DNA from: an uncultured Lachnospiraceae bacterium
Lineage (GTDB): Bacteria > Bacillota > Clostridia > Lachnospirales > Lachnospiraceae
DNA: 25,202 nt
Assembly (NCBI GenBank): GCA_910583835.1
Contig: CAJTYM010000053.1
Location: 1-25,202 of the forward strand
Direction of reading: 5' to 3'
This document shows, in pieces, positions 1 to 7,559 of this stretch (the first letter of the stretch is position 1; each line of letters starts with the position of its first letter). The position numbers and the translations under genes were made by a program. A model generated the notes under the pieces. That model was not told where the DNA came from and searched no databases. It saw nothing but the letters and a program-made list of their open reading frames with translations.

Positions 1-99
1 AAGAAATACTAACTGCCTGAACAAGTCGCTGCTTTTTGTCCCCATTTGTGCAAATTGCCAATATCATATTTAATTCTTACCTTTTGACACCCGAATCTT

Positions 100-150
100 T
101 ATAGGAAAGACCGTGTCACATAGACGTGCAAAAGCAAAGGTTTTCCTATA
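100..150. repeat. Imperfect inverted repeat, possible interspersed intergenic element
   Basis: The arms are TATAGGAAAGACC (100-112) and GGTTTTCCTATA (139-150), complementary over 12 bp apart from one bulged base. A second nested pair, TGACAC (85-90) and GTGTCA (113-118), lies across the left arm. A 14-base match to the left arm, TTATAGGAAAGACC, recurs at 19041-19054 downstream of tadA. The element sits in the 312-nt non-coding stretch before acpP. I infer a small repeated intergenic element that could extend to about 80-230; nothing here shows mobility genes. The rest of 1-245 holds no gene I can support. Confidence 0.45.
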
Positions 151-245
151 GAATAATAGCCCTCCGGGCAGGATTCGTACTCGTACAAGAAAAAATCTTC
201 TGCTGGAACGCTTCGGGAACTCTGCAGGCAATTTGCTGGAACACT

Positions 246-284
246 TGTTGGTATATAATGCCAACAGCAAGCGGTCAAGGACCG
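246..284 (+). promoter_or_regulatory. Putative acpP/FAS operon promoter with palindromic operator candidates
   Basis: A perfect -10 hexamer TATAAT lies at 254-259, about 54 nt before the acpP ATG. The -35 is poor. The -10 is enclosed by a palindrome with arms TGTTGG (246-251) and CCAACA (261-266), a position where a bound repressor would block transcription. A second small palindrome, CGGTC-AAG-GACCG, is at 272-284, near the expected transcript start. Neither fits the FapR or FabT consensus as I know them, so the regulator is unknown. Confidence 0.4.
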
Positions 285-312
285 TTTCAATAAATGATTG
301 GAGGAATAGATT

Positions 313-534
313 ATGTATTTTGACGCTATTGCAAAAATTGTTGCAGAACGTACCGGCTGCGATGTAGCAGCTGTAAAACCGGAGAGCAAATTTTCTGATT
401 TGGGGATTGACTCTCTTGATACGGTGGAGCTGCTGATGGAACTGGAAGATGAAATTGGCATCGAAATTGAACTGGACGAAAAAATTGAAACAATTGAAGA
501 TTTGGATAAATTTATCCAGAGCAAGCAGGGTTAA
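313..534 (+). CDS. acpP: Acyl carrier protein
   Basis: This 73-residue acidic protein carries the growing acyl chain in the cytosolic type II fatty-acid synthesis system. The phosphopantetheine attachment motif DSLD is at residues 33-36, so Ser34 is the modified serine. Length and charge pattern (acidic helix II, ELEDEIGIEIELDE) match the family. The ATG is preceded by GGAGG at 300-304. It is the first gene of the FAS cluster, and its stop is 4 nt before the fabK start, so the two should be translated from one transcript. ACPs of polyketide or lipoteichoic-acid systems look similar, but the fab/acc neighbours make the fatty-acid role almost certain. Confidence 0.96.
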   Translation: MYFDAIAKIVAERTGCDVAAVKPESKFSDLGIDSLDTVELLMELEDEIGIEIELDEKIETIEDLDKFIQSKQG

Positions 535-538
535 AATT

Positions 539-1483
539 ATGGTTAAGTCAGAAATTTGTGAAATGCTGGGCATTCAGTATCCGGTGTTTCAGGGTGGTAT
601 GGCTTGGATTGCCGATGGTAAACTGGCCGCTGCCGCATCGGAGGGCGGCGGTCTGGGTATCATTGCAGCAGGAAATGCCCCGGGCAGCTATGTCAGGGAG
701 CAGATAAGGGCTGCCAGGTCGCTTACCGACAAACCCATAGGTGTGAATATTATGCTGCTGAGTCCTTGTGCGGACGAGATTGCGCAGATTGTAATAGAAG
801 AAAACATAGAAGTGGTTACAACCGGGGCGGGAAACCCTTCCAAATATATGGAGGCTTGGAAGCAAGCCGGCATCAAGGTCATCCCGGTAGTGGCATCGGT
901 TGCCTTGGCAAAGCTGATGACGCGTCTTGGCGCTTCTGCCCTCATTGCCGAGGGTGGTGAGAGCGGCGGCCATGTCGGTGAACTTACCACGATGGTGTTG
1001 GTTCCGCAGATTTGCGATGCGACGACCTTGCCCGTAATTGCAGCCGGCGGTATTGCCGATGGCAGGGGCGTGGCGGCAGCGTTTATGCTGGGCGCATGTG
1101 GCGTGCAGATGGGAACGCGTTTTTTGAGCGCAGAGGAATGCAGCATCCATCCCACATATAAAGAGCGGATTCTCAATGCGAGCGACCTCTGCACGATGGT
1201 CACGGGCAAACGGCTGGGGCATCCTGTCCGCAGTCTGCGTACACAATTTGCCAGAGATTATGCGAAAGCTGAATTTGGAGGATTGCCGGATGAAGAATTA
1301 GAAGAGCTTGGGACTGGGGCGCTGCGCCTTGCCGTGCAGGAGGGCGATATGAAAAAGGGCTGTTTCCTTTCCGGGCAGATTGCGGCGATGGTGAAGAAAG
1401 AGCAGCCCGCCGCTGAAATCATTAAGGAAGTAATGGAGGAGGCAGAGCCTATCCTTCTGAGGGCAGCGCAATGGGTAAAATAG
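539..1483 (+). CDS. fabK: Enoyl-ACP reductase II (FMN-dependent, FabK)
   Basis: Predicted to reduce trans-2-enoyl-ACP, the last step of each elongation cycle, using FMN and NAD(P)H. It is a 314-residue TIM-barrel protein of the nitronate monooxygenase-like family. Visible signatures are PVFQGGMAWIAD near residues 15-26, ESGGHVGE with the probable catalytic His145, the phosphate-binding loop AAGGIADGRG at 168-177 and GVQMGTRF at 188-195. I chose the ATG at 539 because AGGG lies 8 nt upstream and the protein start matches the family; an in-frame upstream ATG at 449 lies inside acpP. The 3' end overlaps fabD by 13 nt. FabK instead of FabI predicts resistance to triclosan-type FabI inhibitors. 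Confidence 0.93.
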   Translation: MVKSEICEMLGIQYPVFQGGMAWIADGKLAAAASEGGGLGIIAAGNAPGSYVREQIRAARSLTDKPIGVNIMLLSPCADEIAQIVIEENIEVVTTGAGNPSKYMEAWKQAGIKVIPVVASVALAKLMTRLGASALIAEGGESGGHVGELTTMVLVPQICDATTLPVIAAGGIADGRGVAAAFMLGACGVQMGTRFLSAEECSIHPTYKERILNASDLCTMVTGKRLGHPVRSLRTQFARDYAKAEFGGLPDEELEELGTGALRLAVQEGDMKKGCFLSGQIAAMVKKEQPAAEIIKEVMEEAEPILLRAAQWVK

Positions 1484-2370
1484 CATTTGTTTTTTCCGGT
1501 CAGGGAGACCAGCATCCGGGGATGGGCAGAGAATTTGCAGAGAAATACCCGGCGGCGGCAGAAGTTTTCGCCATGTGCGACCGGCTGCGCCCCGGCACAT
1601 CTTCCCAGTGCTTTGAAGGTACAGAGGAAGAACTGAAAGAGACAAAGAATACACAGCCGTGCCTGTTTGCATTTGAATTGGCGGCGGCTATGGTTTTGCA
1701 TAGGAAAGGGATTACGCCGGATTTTGCAGCCGGATTTTCCCTCGGAGAGGTAGCGGCTGCTGCTTATAGCGGTATCTTTGACTATGAAATGGGTTTTCGG
1801 CTTGTATGCCGGCGCGGGGAGCTCATGCAGCGCGAAGCGGAGAAATTCGATACCATGATGGCGGCTGTTGTCAAGCTGACCGCAGAACAGGTGGAGGAAA
1901 TCTGTCAGCAATTTACGGATGTATATCCGGTCAACTACAATGCGCCTGGGCAGATTGCAGTCTCAGGGCTGTCGGCACAGATGGCAGATTTTAAGGAAGA
2001 AGTGAAAAAAGCTGGAGGCAGGGTGATTCCGCTAAAAGTTAAAGGAGCATTTCATTCTCCGTTTATGAAGGAAGCGGCGCGGGCATTTGAAGATGAACTG
2101 GCAAATGTGCAATTTGGGCAGGGTAATATCACGCTTTATTCCAATTTGACTTCAGAGCCATATACTGAGGATGTCGTGCATTTGTTGTCAGAACAGATCT
2201 GCAGCCCGGTGCAGTGGGAGAAGATTATCCGCAATATGGCTGCGCAGGGGGCGGATACTTTTATTGAAATAGGTCCCGGCAAGACGCTTGTCAACCTGAT
2301 TAAGAGAATCAGCCCCGAAGCGACGGTTCATACTGTCACGGAATATTTAGCGGAGGTAGAAACATGTTAA
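1471..2370 (+). CDS. fabD: Malonyl-CoA:ACP transacylase
   Basis: Transfers malonate from malonyl-CoA to ACP, supplying the condensing enzyme. The 299-residue protein opens with FVFSGQGDQHPGMG, has the nucleophile motif GFSLGE with Ser90, the conserved NYNAPGQIAVSG strand, FHSPFM containing the catalytic His, and the EIGPGKTL end motif. The usual nucleophile motif is GHSLGE; here the His before the Ser is replaced by Phe. The start at 1471 lies inside the fabK 3' end, and the stop overlaps the fabG start by 7 nt, so translation is probably coupled. Function is well supported by both sequence and operon position. Confidence 0.94.
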   Translation: MGKIAFVFSGQGDQHPGMGREFAEKYPAAAEVFAMCDRLRPGTSSQCFEGTEEELKETKNTQPCLFAFELAAAMVLHRKGITPDFAAGFSLGEVAAAAYSGIFDYEMGFRLVCRRGELMQREAEKFDTMMAAVVKLTAEQVEEICQQFTDVYPVNYNAPGQIAVSGLSAQMADFKEEVKKAGGRVIPLKVKGAFHSPFMKEAARAFEDELANVQFGQGNITLYSNLTSEPYTEDVVHLLSEQICSPVQWEKIIRNMAAQGADTFIEIGPGKTLVNLIKRISPEATVHTVTEYLAEVETC

Positions 2371-3092
2371 AGGGAAAGGTTGCAGTTGTGACAGGCGCCT
2401 CCAGGGGAATCGGTGAGGCAATTGCCTGTAAATTATCCTCTCTCGGTGCAGATATTGCAGTAATTTACGCTGGTAATAAAATTGCGGCAGAGAATGTATG
2501 TAAAAAATGTGAAGAAAATTATGGCAGAAAAGCGAAATCGTACCAATGTGATGTATCTGACTTTGCTGCCGTTAAGCAGACGGTAGCAGATATCAAAGCG
2601 GATTTCGGTACAGTGCACATTTTAGTCAATAATGCTGGGATTACCAAGGATGGTCTCTGCGCTATGATGAAGGAAGATGACTTTACATCTGTGATTGACA
2701 CAAATCTTAAAGGAGCATTTAATTTTATTCGTCATTGTATCGGCATGTTTCTCAAGAACCGTGAGGGCTGTATCATAAATATTTCTTCGGTGGTGGGACT
2801 GACTGGAAATGCCGGGCAGTGTAATTATGCATCGTCAAAGGCCGGGCTGATAGGGCTTACGAAATCTGTTGCCAAGGAGCTTGCACCGCGCGGGATTCGC
2901 TGTAATGCCATAGCTCCCGGATTCATTAAGACGGATATGACAGAATCCCAGGAGGAGAACCCATTGCTGGCGGCAGTTCCTTTGGGGAGGATGGGCGAAC
3001 CCTCGGATATCGCACAGGCAGCGGCTTATCTGGCAACGGCGCATTATGTAACTGGGGAAGTGCTGCGCGTGGACGGCGGCATTGCCATGTAA
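2364..3092 (+). CDS. fabG: 3-oxoacyl-ACP reductase
   Basis: NADPH-dependent reduction of 3-ketoacyl-ACP. It is a classical short-chain dehydrogenase of 242 residues: TGASRGIG nucleotide-binding loop at 10-17, NNAG at 89-92, Asn114, and the catalytic Ser142, Tyr155 and Lys159 within NISSVVG...YASSK. PGFIKTDMT near the C terminus is typical of FabG. The ATG overlaps the end of fabD. SDR enzymes are diverse, but placement between fabD and fabF settles the assignment. Confidence 0.95.
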   Translation: MLKGKVAVVTGASRGIGEAIACKLSSLGADIAVIYAGNKIAAENVCKKCEENYGRKAKSYQCDVSDFAAVKQTVADIKADFGTVHILVNNAGITKDGLCAMMKEDDFTSVIDTNLKGAFNFIRHCIGMFLKNREGCIINISSVVGLTGNAGQCNYASSKAGLIGLTKSVAKELAPRGIRCNAIAPGFIKTDMTESQEENPLLAAVPLGRMGEPSDIAQAAAYLATAHYVTGEVLRVDGGIAM

Positions 3093-3103
3093 GGAGAATC
3101 GAT

Positions 3104-4339
3104 ATGAGTGAAAATAGAAGAGTTGTTGTCACCGGACTCGGTGCAATTACCCCGGTAGGGAATGATGCGACATCTACCTGGGAAAGCCTGAAAAATGGCA
3201 AAAATGGAATCGGCAATATCACCCTTTTTGATACGGAGAAATTTAAGGCAAAGCTTGCCGCAGAGGTAAGGGGCTTTGACCCCAAAGAATATCTGGAAGT
3301 CAACGATGTCCTCCGCACCGACCGCTATGCGCAGTTTGCGGTGGCGGCGGCGCAGCAGGCAGTGGATGAGAGCGGAGTGGAAGGAACCGTGGAACCGGAG
3401 CGTTTTGCTGTTTTCTTCGGCACCGGGATTGGCGGAATCGGCACCTTTGAGAAGGAGCATACCAAGCTGATGGAAAGAGGGCCGCGCCGTGTATCCCCCC
3501 TGTTTGTGCCGATGATGATTGCCAATATGGCAGCAGGCATGATTGCCATCCGCCATGATTGCCGCGGAACTGCCATGCCGGCGGTTACTGCCTGTGCATC
3601 AGGCTCCAATGCTATTGGTGAGGCCATGCGCATGATTCGTCATGGCTATGCGGATGCAGTGATTACCGGAGGTGCGGAAGCATCCATAAACGCTTCTGCA
3701 GTGGCGGGATTTGCCAACATGCTGGCGCTGTCGACCTCGGAGGATCCAGATGCGGCGTCCTTGCCTTTTGATAAGCGTAGGGGCGGATTTGTCATCGGCG
3801 AGGGTGCAGTTGCGCTTGTGTTGGAGGAGTATGAACATGCCAAGGCACGTGGGGCAAAGATTTACGGTGAAGTCTGCGGTTATGGCTCCACCTGTGATGC
3901 TTACCATATCACCGCGCCCCATCCAGAAGCCAGGGGCGGAGCCCGGGCAATGACCGATGCTATGGCGGAAGCGGGATATCATGAAGATGATGTTGTGTAT
4001 GTGAACGCGCATGGAACCGGCACACCGATGAATGATGTCGTGGAAACGCTTGCCATCAAGAAAGCGCTCGGCGAAGCAGCTGCCAATGCCTATGTCAGCT
4101 CCACGAAATCAATGACCGGGCATATGCTCGGCGCGGCAGGAGCCTTGGAAGCATTGGCGTGTCTGCAGGCTTTGCGCGAGGGTATTATCCCACCGACCAT
4201 CAACCTGTCAGAGCAGGATGAGGAGTGCGACCTGAACTGTGTGCCAAATACTGCAGTAAAAGCAGACATCACATTAGCGTTGTCCAATTCCCTGGGATTT
4301 GGCGGGCACAATGCCTGTCTGGCTTTTAGAAAGGTGTAA
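3104..4339 (+). CDS. fabF: 3-oxoacyl-ACP synthase II
   Basis: Elongating condensing enzyme that joins malonyl-ACP to acyl-ACP with loss of CO2. The 411-residue length is standard for FabF. The catalytic triad is visible: Cys164 in TACASGSNAIG, His303 in NAHGTGTPMND and His340 in STKSMTGHMLGAAGA, with Lys335 in the same motif. The C-terminal NSLGFGGHNA signature is present. It starts 11 nt after fabG with AAGGAG upstream. No initiating FabH lies in the window, so chain initiation depends on a gene elsewhere, perhaps just upstream. Confidence 0.96.
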   Translation: MSENRRVVVTGLGAITPVGNDATSTWESLKNGKNGIGNITLFDTEKFKAKLAAEVRGFDPKEYLEVNDVLRTDRYAQFAVAAAQQAVDESGVEGTVEPERFAVFFGTGIGGIGTFEKEHTKLMERGPRRVSPLFVPMMIANMAAGMIAIRHDCRGTAMPAVTACASGSNAIGEAMRMIRHGYADAVITGGAEASINASAVAGFANMLALSTSEDPDAASLPFDKRRGGFVIGEGAVALVLEEYEHAKARGAKIYGEVCGYGSTCDAYHITAPHPEARGGARAMTDAMAEAGYHEDDVVYVNAHGTGTPMNDVVETLAIKKALGEAAANAYVSSTKSMTGHMLGAAGALEALACLQALREGIIPPTINLSEQDEECDLNCVPNTAVKADITLALSNSLGFGGHNACLAFRKV

Positions 4340-4341
4340 GT

Positions 4342-4788
4342 ATGAATGAGACAGAGATTCGTAAATATGCAGGACTGATGCAGGAACTTGGGCTAACCGG
4401 CCTGGAAATTACGGAGAATGATAAAGTCGTGCGGCTGGAGCGTGCGCTTCCTGCCGTGGCAAAGGAAGTGGTGGCCGTACCGGAAACTGCGGCATTGGCT
4501 GTATCTTCGCCTGTGTCCGCGGCAGACAGCATAGCAGATGATACAGCAGAGTATATCAGCGTAAAGTCTCCGGTTGTCGGCGTGTTCTATGCTGCGCCCG
4601 CGGAAAATGCCGACCCCTACGTTGCTGTTGGCGACCGCGTGAAGAAAGGGCAGACTCTCTGCATCGTGGAAGCAATGAAATTGATGAATGAAATCACTGC
4701 CGAGGAAGACGGCGTCATAGCGGAAATTTGCGTGACCAATGACCAGGTGGTCGAATATGGAACGGAACTGTTCCGCATAAAGAGGTGA
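4342..4788 (+). CDS. accB: Acetyl-CoA carboxylase biotin carboxyl carrier protein
   Basis: Carries the carboxyl group on biotin between AccC and the AccAD carboxyltransferase. The 148-residue protein has an N-terminal helix, an Ala/Pro/Val-rich mobile linker at about residues 35-70, and a C-terminal biotinyl domain with the EAMKLMNEI motif, in which Lys113 is the biotinylation site. The insertion of a 'thumb' segment (PAENADPYVAVGD) before the motif is typical of AccB rather than of other biotinyl proteins. It starts 2 nt after the fabF stop. Confidence 0.95.
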   Translation: MNETEIRKYAGLMQELGLTGLEITENDKVVRLERALPAVAKEVVAVPETAALAVSSPVSAADSIADDTAEYISVKSPVVGVFYAAPAENADPYVAVGDRVKKGQTLCIVEAMKLMNEITAEEDGVIAEICVTNDQVVEYGTELFRIKR

Positions 4789-4792
4789 GAAC

Positions 4793-5209
4793 ATGAATAG
4801 ACAAGAAATTATGAAAATACTGCCGCACAGGGAGCACATGCTCCTTTTGGATGAGGTTGAGGAAGAAGACGGCGTTGCTGTCGGGCATTATAAAGTCCGC
4901 GGCGATGAATTCTTCCTGCGGGGCCATTTCCCAGGCAATCCCATTGTGCCAGGAGTGATTCTCTGCGAAATTTTGGCGCAGTCAGCCTGTGTGCTATTGC
5001 AGGAGGCAATGGATGAAGGGAAACTTCCCGTCTATACAGGGCTGAATAATGTGAAATTCCGTTCTCCGGTCAGACCTGGCGATACGATTGAGACGCAGTG
5101 CTATATCAAGCGGTCAAAGCATCCGTTTTATTTTGCGGAAGGGACCGTTACGGTGGATGGAAAATTATGCGCATCGGCTGAATTTTCTTTTGCAGTTATG
5201 GGAGAGTAA
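4793..5209 (+). CDS. fabZ: 3-hydroxyacyl-ACP dehydratase
   Basis: Dehydrates 3-hydroxyacyl-ACP to trans-2-enoyl-ACP. The 138-residue hot-dog fold protein begins with the conserved ILPHREHMLLLDEV and carries the active-site stretch with His45 (GHFPGNPIVPG) and Glu59 (ILCEILAQ). The second motif usually reads EAMAQ, so EILAQ is a mild variant. The gene lies between accB and accC, 4 nt after accB and 2 nt before accC, an arrangement common in Firmicutes FAS operons. No FabA or FabM homologue is visible, so unsaturated fatty-acid synthesis cannot be assigned from this window. Confidence 0.95.
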   Translation: MNRQEIMKILPHREHMLLLDEVEEEDGVAVGHYKVRGDEFFLRGHFPGNPIVPGVILCEILAQSACVLLQEAMDEGKLPVYTGLNNVKFRSPVRPGDTIETQCYIKRSKHPFYFAEGTVTVDGKLCASAEFSFAVMGE

Positions 5210-5211
5210 CT

Positions 5212-6519
5212 ATGTTTTCAAAAATATTGATTGCCAACCGCGGCGAGATTGCCGTGCGCATCATACGCGCCTGCAAAGAGATGGGCGTTGCCACGGTGGC
5301 AGTATATTCTGAGGCGGATAGGAATGCCCTCCACGTGGCATTAGCGGACCAAAGTTACTGTATCGGCAGCCCGGAGGCTTCGGAAAGCTACCTCAATGAG
5401 GAGCAGATTATCAGCGCCGCCATCCTGGCGGGGGCCCAGGCAATCCACCCGGGTTATGGATTTCTTTCTGAGAATGCCCATTTTGCACGGCTTTGCCGAA
5501 GAAATGGCTTAGTGTTTATCGGACCCGACCCGGAAAATATGGAGCGGCTCAGCGATAAAGCCGTCCTCAAAGAGTTAATCCGGGATACCGGGCTTACAGT
5601 CATTCCCGGCACGAAAGCAGTGATGTCTTTAGAAGAAGCAAAGCAGGCCGGTACGCAAATCGGCTATCCGGTCATGCTCAAAGCATGTGCCGGCGGCGGT
5701 GGGCGGGGAATCCGCCTGGTTCGTACAGAGGATGATTTGGAAGAATCATATTTACAGGCAACGAGTGAAGCGCTGCAGGCGTTTGGTGACGGCAGCATGT
5801 ACCTGGAAAAATATATTTTTCCGGCACGTCATGTAGAGCTGCAGATTCTTGCCGATGAGCAGGGAAATGCCGTGTGCCTTGGCGACCGGGACTGTTCTCT
5901 GCAAAGGCGCAACCAGAAGCTGATTGAGGAAACACCATCTCCTGCCATCGGGACGGAGCAAAGAAAGAACATTATGGCGCTGGCGGTGGACGCAATCAAG
6001 AAAATTGGTTATGTCGGTGCAGGGACGTTGGAGTTCTTGCTGGATAAATATGGGAATTTCTGGTTTATGGAGATGAACGTCCGCCTGCAGGTGGAGCATT
6101 CCGTCACCGAGATGCTGACCGGCATAGACCTTGTCAAATGGCAGATTCGCATTGCCGCGGGAATTCCCTTAAATTTCACGCAAAAAGATATCCGTATGCA
6201 GGGGTCGGCCATTGAATGCCGTATCAATGCTGCAAGCTGCGGAACGCTTGAGATGCTGCATATCCCAGGCGGTCCTTCTGTGAGGTTTGACACGTATCTG
6301 ATTGCGGGGACTGTCGTTTCGCCTTATTATGATTCCTTGCTGGGAAAATTGGTGGTATTTGCCAAGACTAGGGAGGAGACGCTGCGCAAAATGCGGGCAT
6401 CCCTGTGTGAACTGGTGATTGACGGAATTGCCACAAATATTGAGGAACAGCTTCATATCGTGGAAGACGAGAGGTTCACATCTGGAAATTATGATTTAAC
6501 TTTTATGGGAAATGTATAA
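5212..6519 (+). CDS. accC: Biotin carboxylase subunit of acetyl-CoA carboxylase
   Basis: ATP-dependent carboxylation of biotin on AccB. The 435-residue ATP-grasp enzyme has KILIANRGEIAVRIIRA at the N terminus, the glycine-rich lid GGGGRGIR at 161-168, and a catalytic block EMNVRLQVEHSVTE around residues 287-300, with the expected Arg291, Gln293 and Glu295. The usual reading is EMNTRIQVEHPVTE, so two positions vary. Between RINA (337-340) and PGG (352-354) only 11 residues remain, about a dozen fewer than usual, and the F-x-P-S-x-G segment is missing; this explains the short total length (family about 445-450). The reading frame is clean, so this looks like a real variant. Confidence 0.93.
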   Translation: MFSKILIANRGEIAVRIIRACKEMGVATVAVYSEADRNALHVALADQSYCIGSPEASESYLNEEQIISAAILAGAQAIHPGYGFLSENAHFARLCRRNGLVFIGPDPENMERLSDKAVLKELIRDTGLTVIPGTKAVMSLEEAKQAGTQIGYPVMLKACAGGGGRGIRLVRTEDDLEESYLQATSEALQAFGDGSMYLEKYIFPARHVELQILADEQGNAVCLGDRDCSLQRRNQKLIEETPSPAIGTEQRKNIMALAVDAIKKIGYVGAGTLEFLLDKYGNFWFMEMNVRLQVEHSVTEMLTGIDLVKWQIRIAAGIPLNFTQKDIRMQGSAIECRINAASCGTLEMLHIPGGPSVRFDTYLIAGTVVSPYYDSLLGKLVVFAKTREETLRKMRASLCELVIDGIATNIEEQLHIVEDERFTSGNYDLTFMGNV

Positions 6520-6609
6520 GGAAATACGGATAAAAGCGTTTCTTTAATAAAGATAAATTAGGGTAAAAAATATAATTAATATTTAATATTATAAATAATA
6601 GGTGATAAG

Positions 6610-7461
6610 ATGGCTTTGATTAATTTTTTGAAACCGAAAAACCAGTTAGAGGAGGGCGGTCGTACAGCAGCTCTCGTACAGCGGGATGAGGGGGAACCGG
6701 AGAAAAAGTGCCCCAACTGCCATAAGGACATTCCCTTGAGCCGTCTGTGGGCAAACCGCCTGGTCTGCCCCTGTGGCTACCATTTCCGCATGAAAGCCCG
6801 GCAGCGCATAAAAATGCTTGTGGATAAAGACAGTTTCCGGGAATTGTTTGCGGAAATGAAAGCGGGAAATCCCCTCAACTTTCCGGGATATAAAGAAAAG
6901 GCAGAAAATGTCCGTGCTGCGAGCGGTGAGGAGGAAGCGGTAGTCTGCGGTCTGGCCAAAATTGGCAGACAGGAATGCTGCCTGTTTGTCATGGACCCCT
7001 ATTTTATGATGGGAAGCATGGGGAGCGCTGTGGGCGAAAAAATAACATCATTATTTGAATATGCCATCAGACATCGCCTGGCGGTCATCGGTTTTACGGT
7101 CTCGGGCGGCGCCAGGATGCAGGAAGGGCTGCTGTCGCTGATGCAGATGGCAAAGACGAGCGCGGCGGTGAAACGCCACAGCGATGCCGGATTGCTGTAC
7201 CTTGCCGTGCTTACGGATCCAACAACTGGCGGCGTTACGGCAAGCTTTGCCATGGAAGCGGATATCATTCTCGCAGAGCCGGGGGCGACTGTCGGCTTTG
7301 CCGGGGCAAGGGTCATTGAGCAGACGACTAGGAAATCTCTGCCCAAAGGATTCCAAAAGTCTGAGTTTGTGCTGGAACATGGGTTTATTGATGCGATTGT
7401 GGTTCGCACAAACCAGAAGAAGATGCTGGCGGAACTTCTGAAAATGCATAATGGATGCTGA
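6610..7461 (+). CDS. accD: Acetyl-CoA carboxylase carboxyltransferase subunit beta
   Basis: With AccA transfers the carboxyl group from biotin to acetyl-CoA. The 283-residue protein has an N-terminal zinc ribbon with Cys34, Cys37, Cys53 and Cys55, followed by the crotonase-like carboxyltransferase domain (SGGARMQEG, DPTTGGVTASFAM, EPGATVGFAGARVIEQT). The second zinc knuckle is C-P-C-G-Y-H, one residue tighter than the usual CPxCGYH. The ATG follows AGGTGATAAG. A 90-nt AT-rich gap, 6520-6609, precedes it; TATAAT at about 6570 could be an internal -10 but there is no good -35, so I do not call a promoter. Confidence 0.94.
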   Translation: MALINFLKPKNQLEEGGRTAALVQRDEGEPEKKCPNCHKDIPLSRLWANRLVCPCGYHFRMKARQRIKMLVDKDSFRELFAEMKAGNPLNFPGYKEKAENVRAASGEEEAVVCGLAKIGRQECCLFVMDPYFMMGSMGSAVGEKITSLFEYAIRHRLAVIGFTVSGGARMQEGLLSLMQMAKTSAAVKRHSDAGLLYLAVLTDPTTGGVTASFAMEADIILAEPGATVGFAGARVIEQTTRKSLPKGFQKSEFVLEHGFIDAIVVRTNQKKMLAELLKMHNGC

Positions 7462-7559
7462 AACTTTGTATCTGAAATCATAGAATTGAGAAGCTGAAAC
7501 GTTATCTTTGAAACCTTATAACAGGAGGGTGGTACTTTGGGCCTGATACCTTATAACAG
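7457..7559 (+). repeat. Degenerate direct repeats in the accD-accA spacer
   Basis: GCTGAAAC occurs at 7457-7464 and again at 7493-7500 (offset 36). ACCTTATAACAG occurs at 7513-7524 and again at 7548-7559 (offset 35). The segments between the first pair are also partly alike, so the spacer looks like eroded tandem duplication. The second pair straddles the accA ribosome binding site and TTG start, so the duplication may have built the present start region. Function beyond that is not evident. Confidence 0.4.

Noticed and set aside
70..573. Minus-strand open frames over the acpP region
   Set aside because: They run across acpP in antisense, have no ribosome binding site and no recognisable motif; the 5' part follows the inverted repeat.
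6520..6609. Internal promoter before accD
   Set aside because: TATAAT is present, but no acceptable -35 at 16-18 nt; the AT-rich gap gives chance -10 words.
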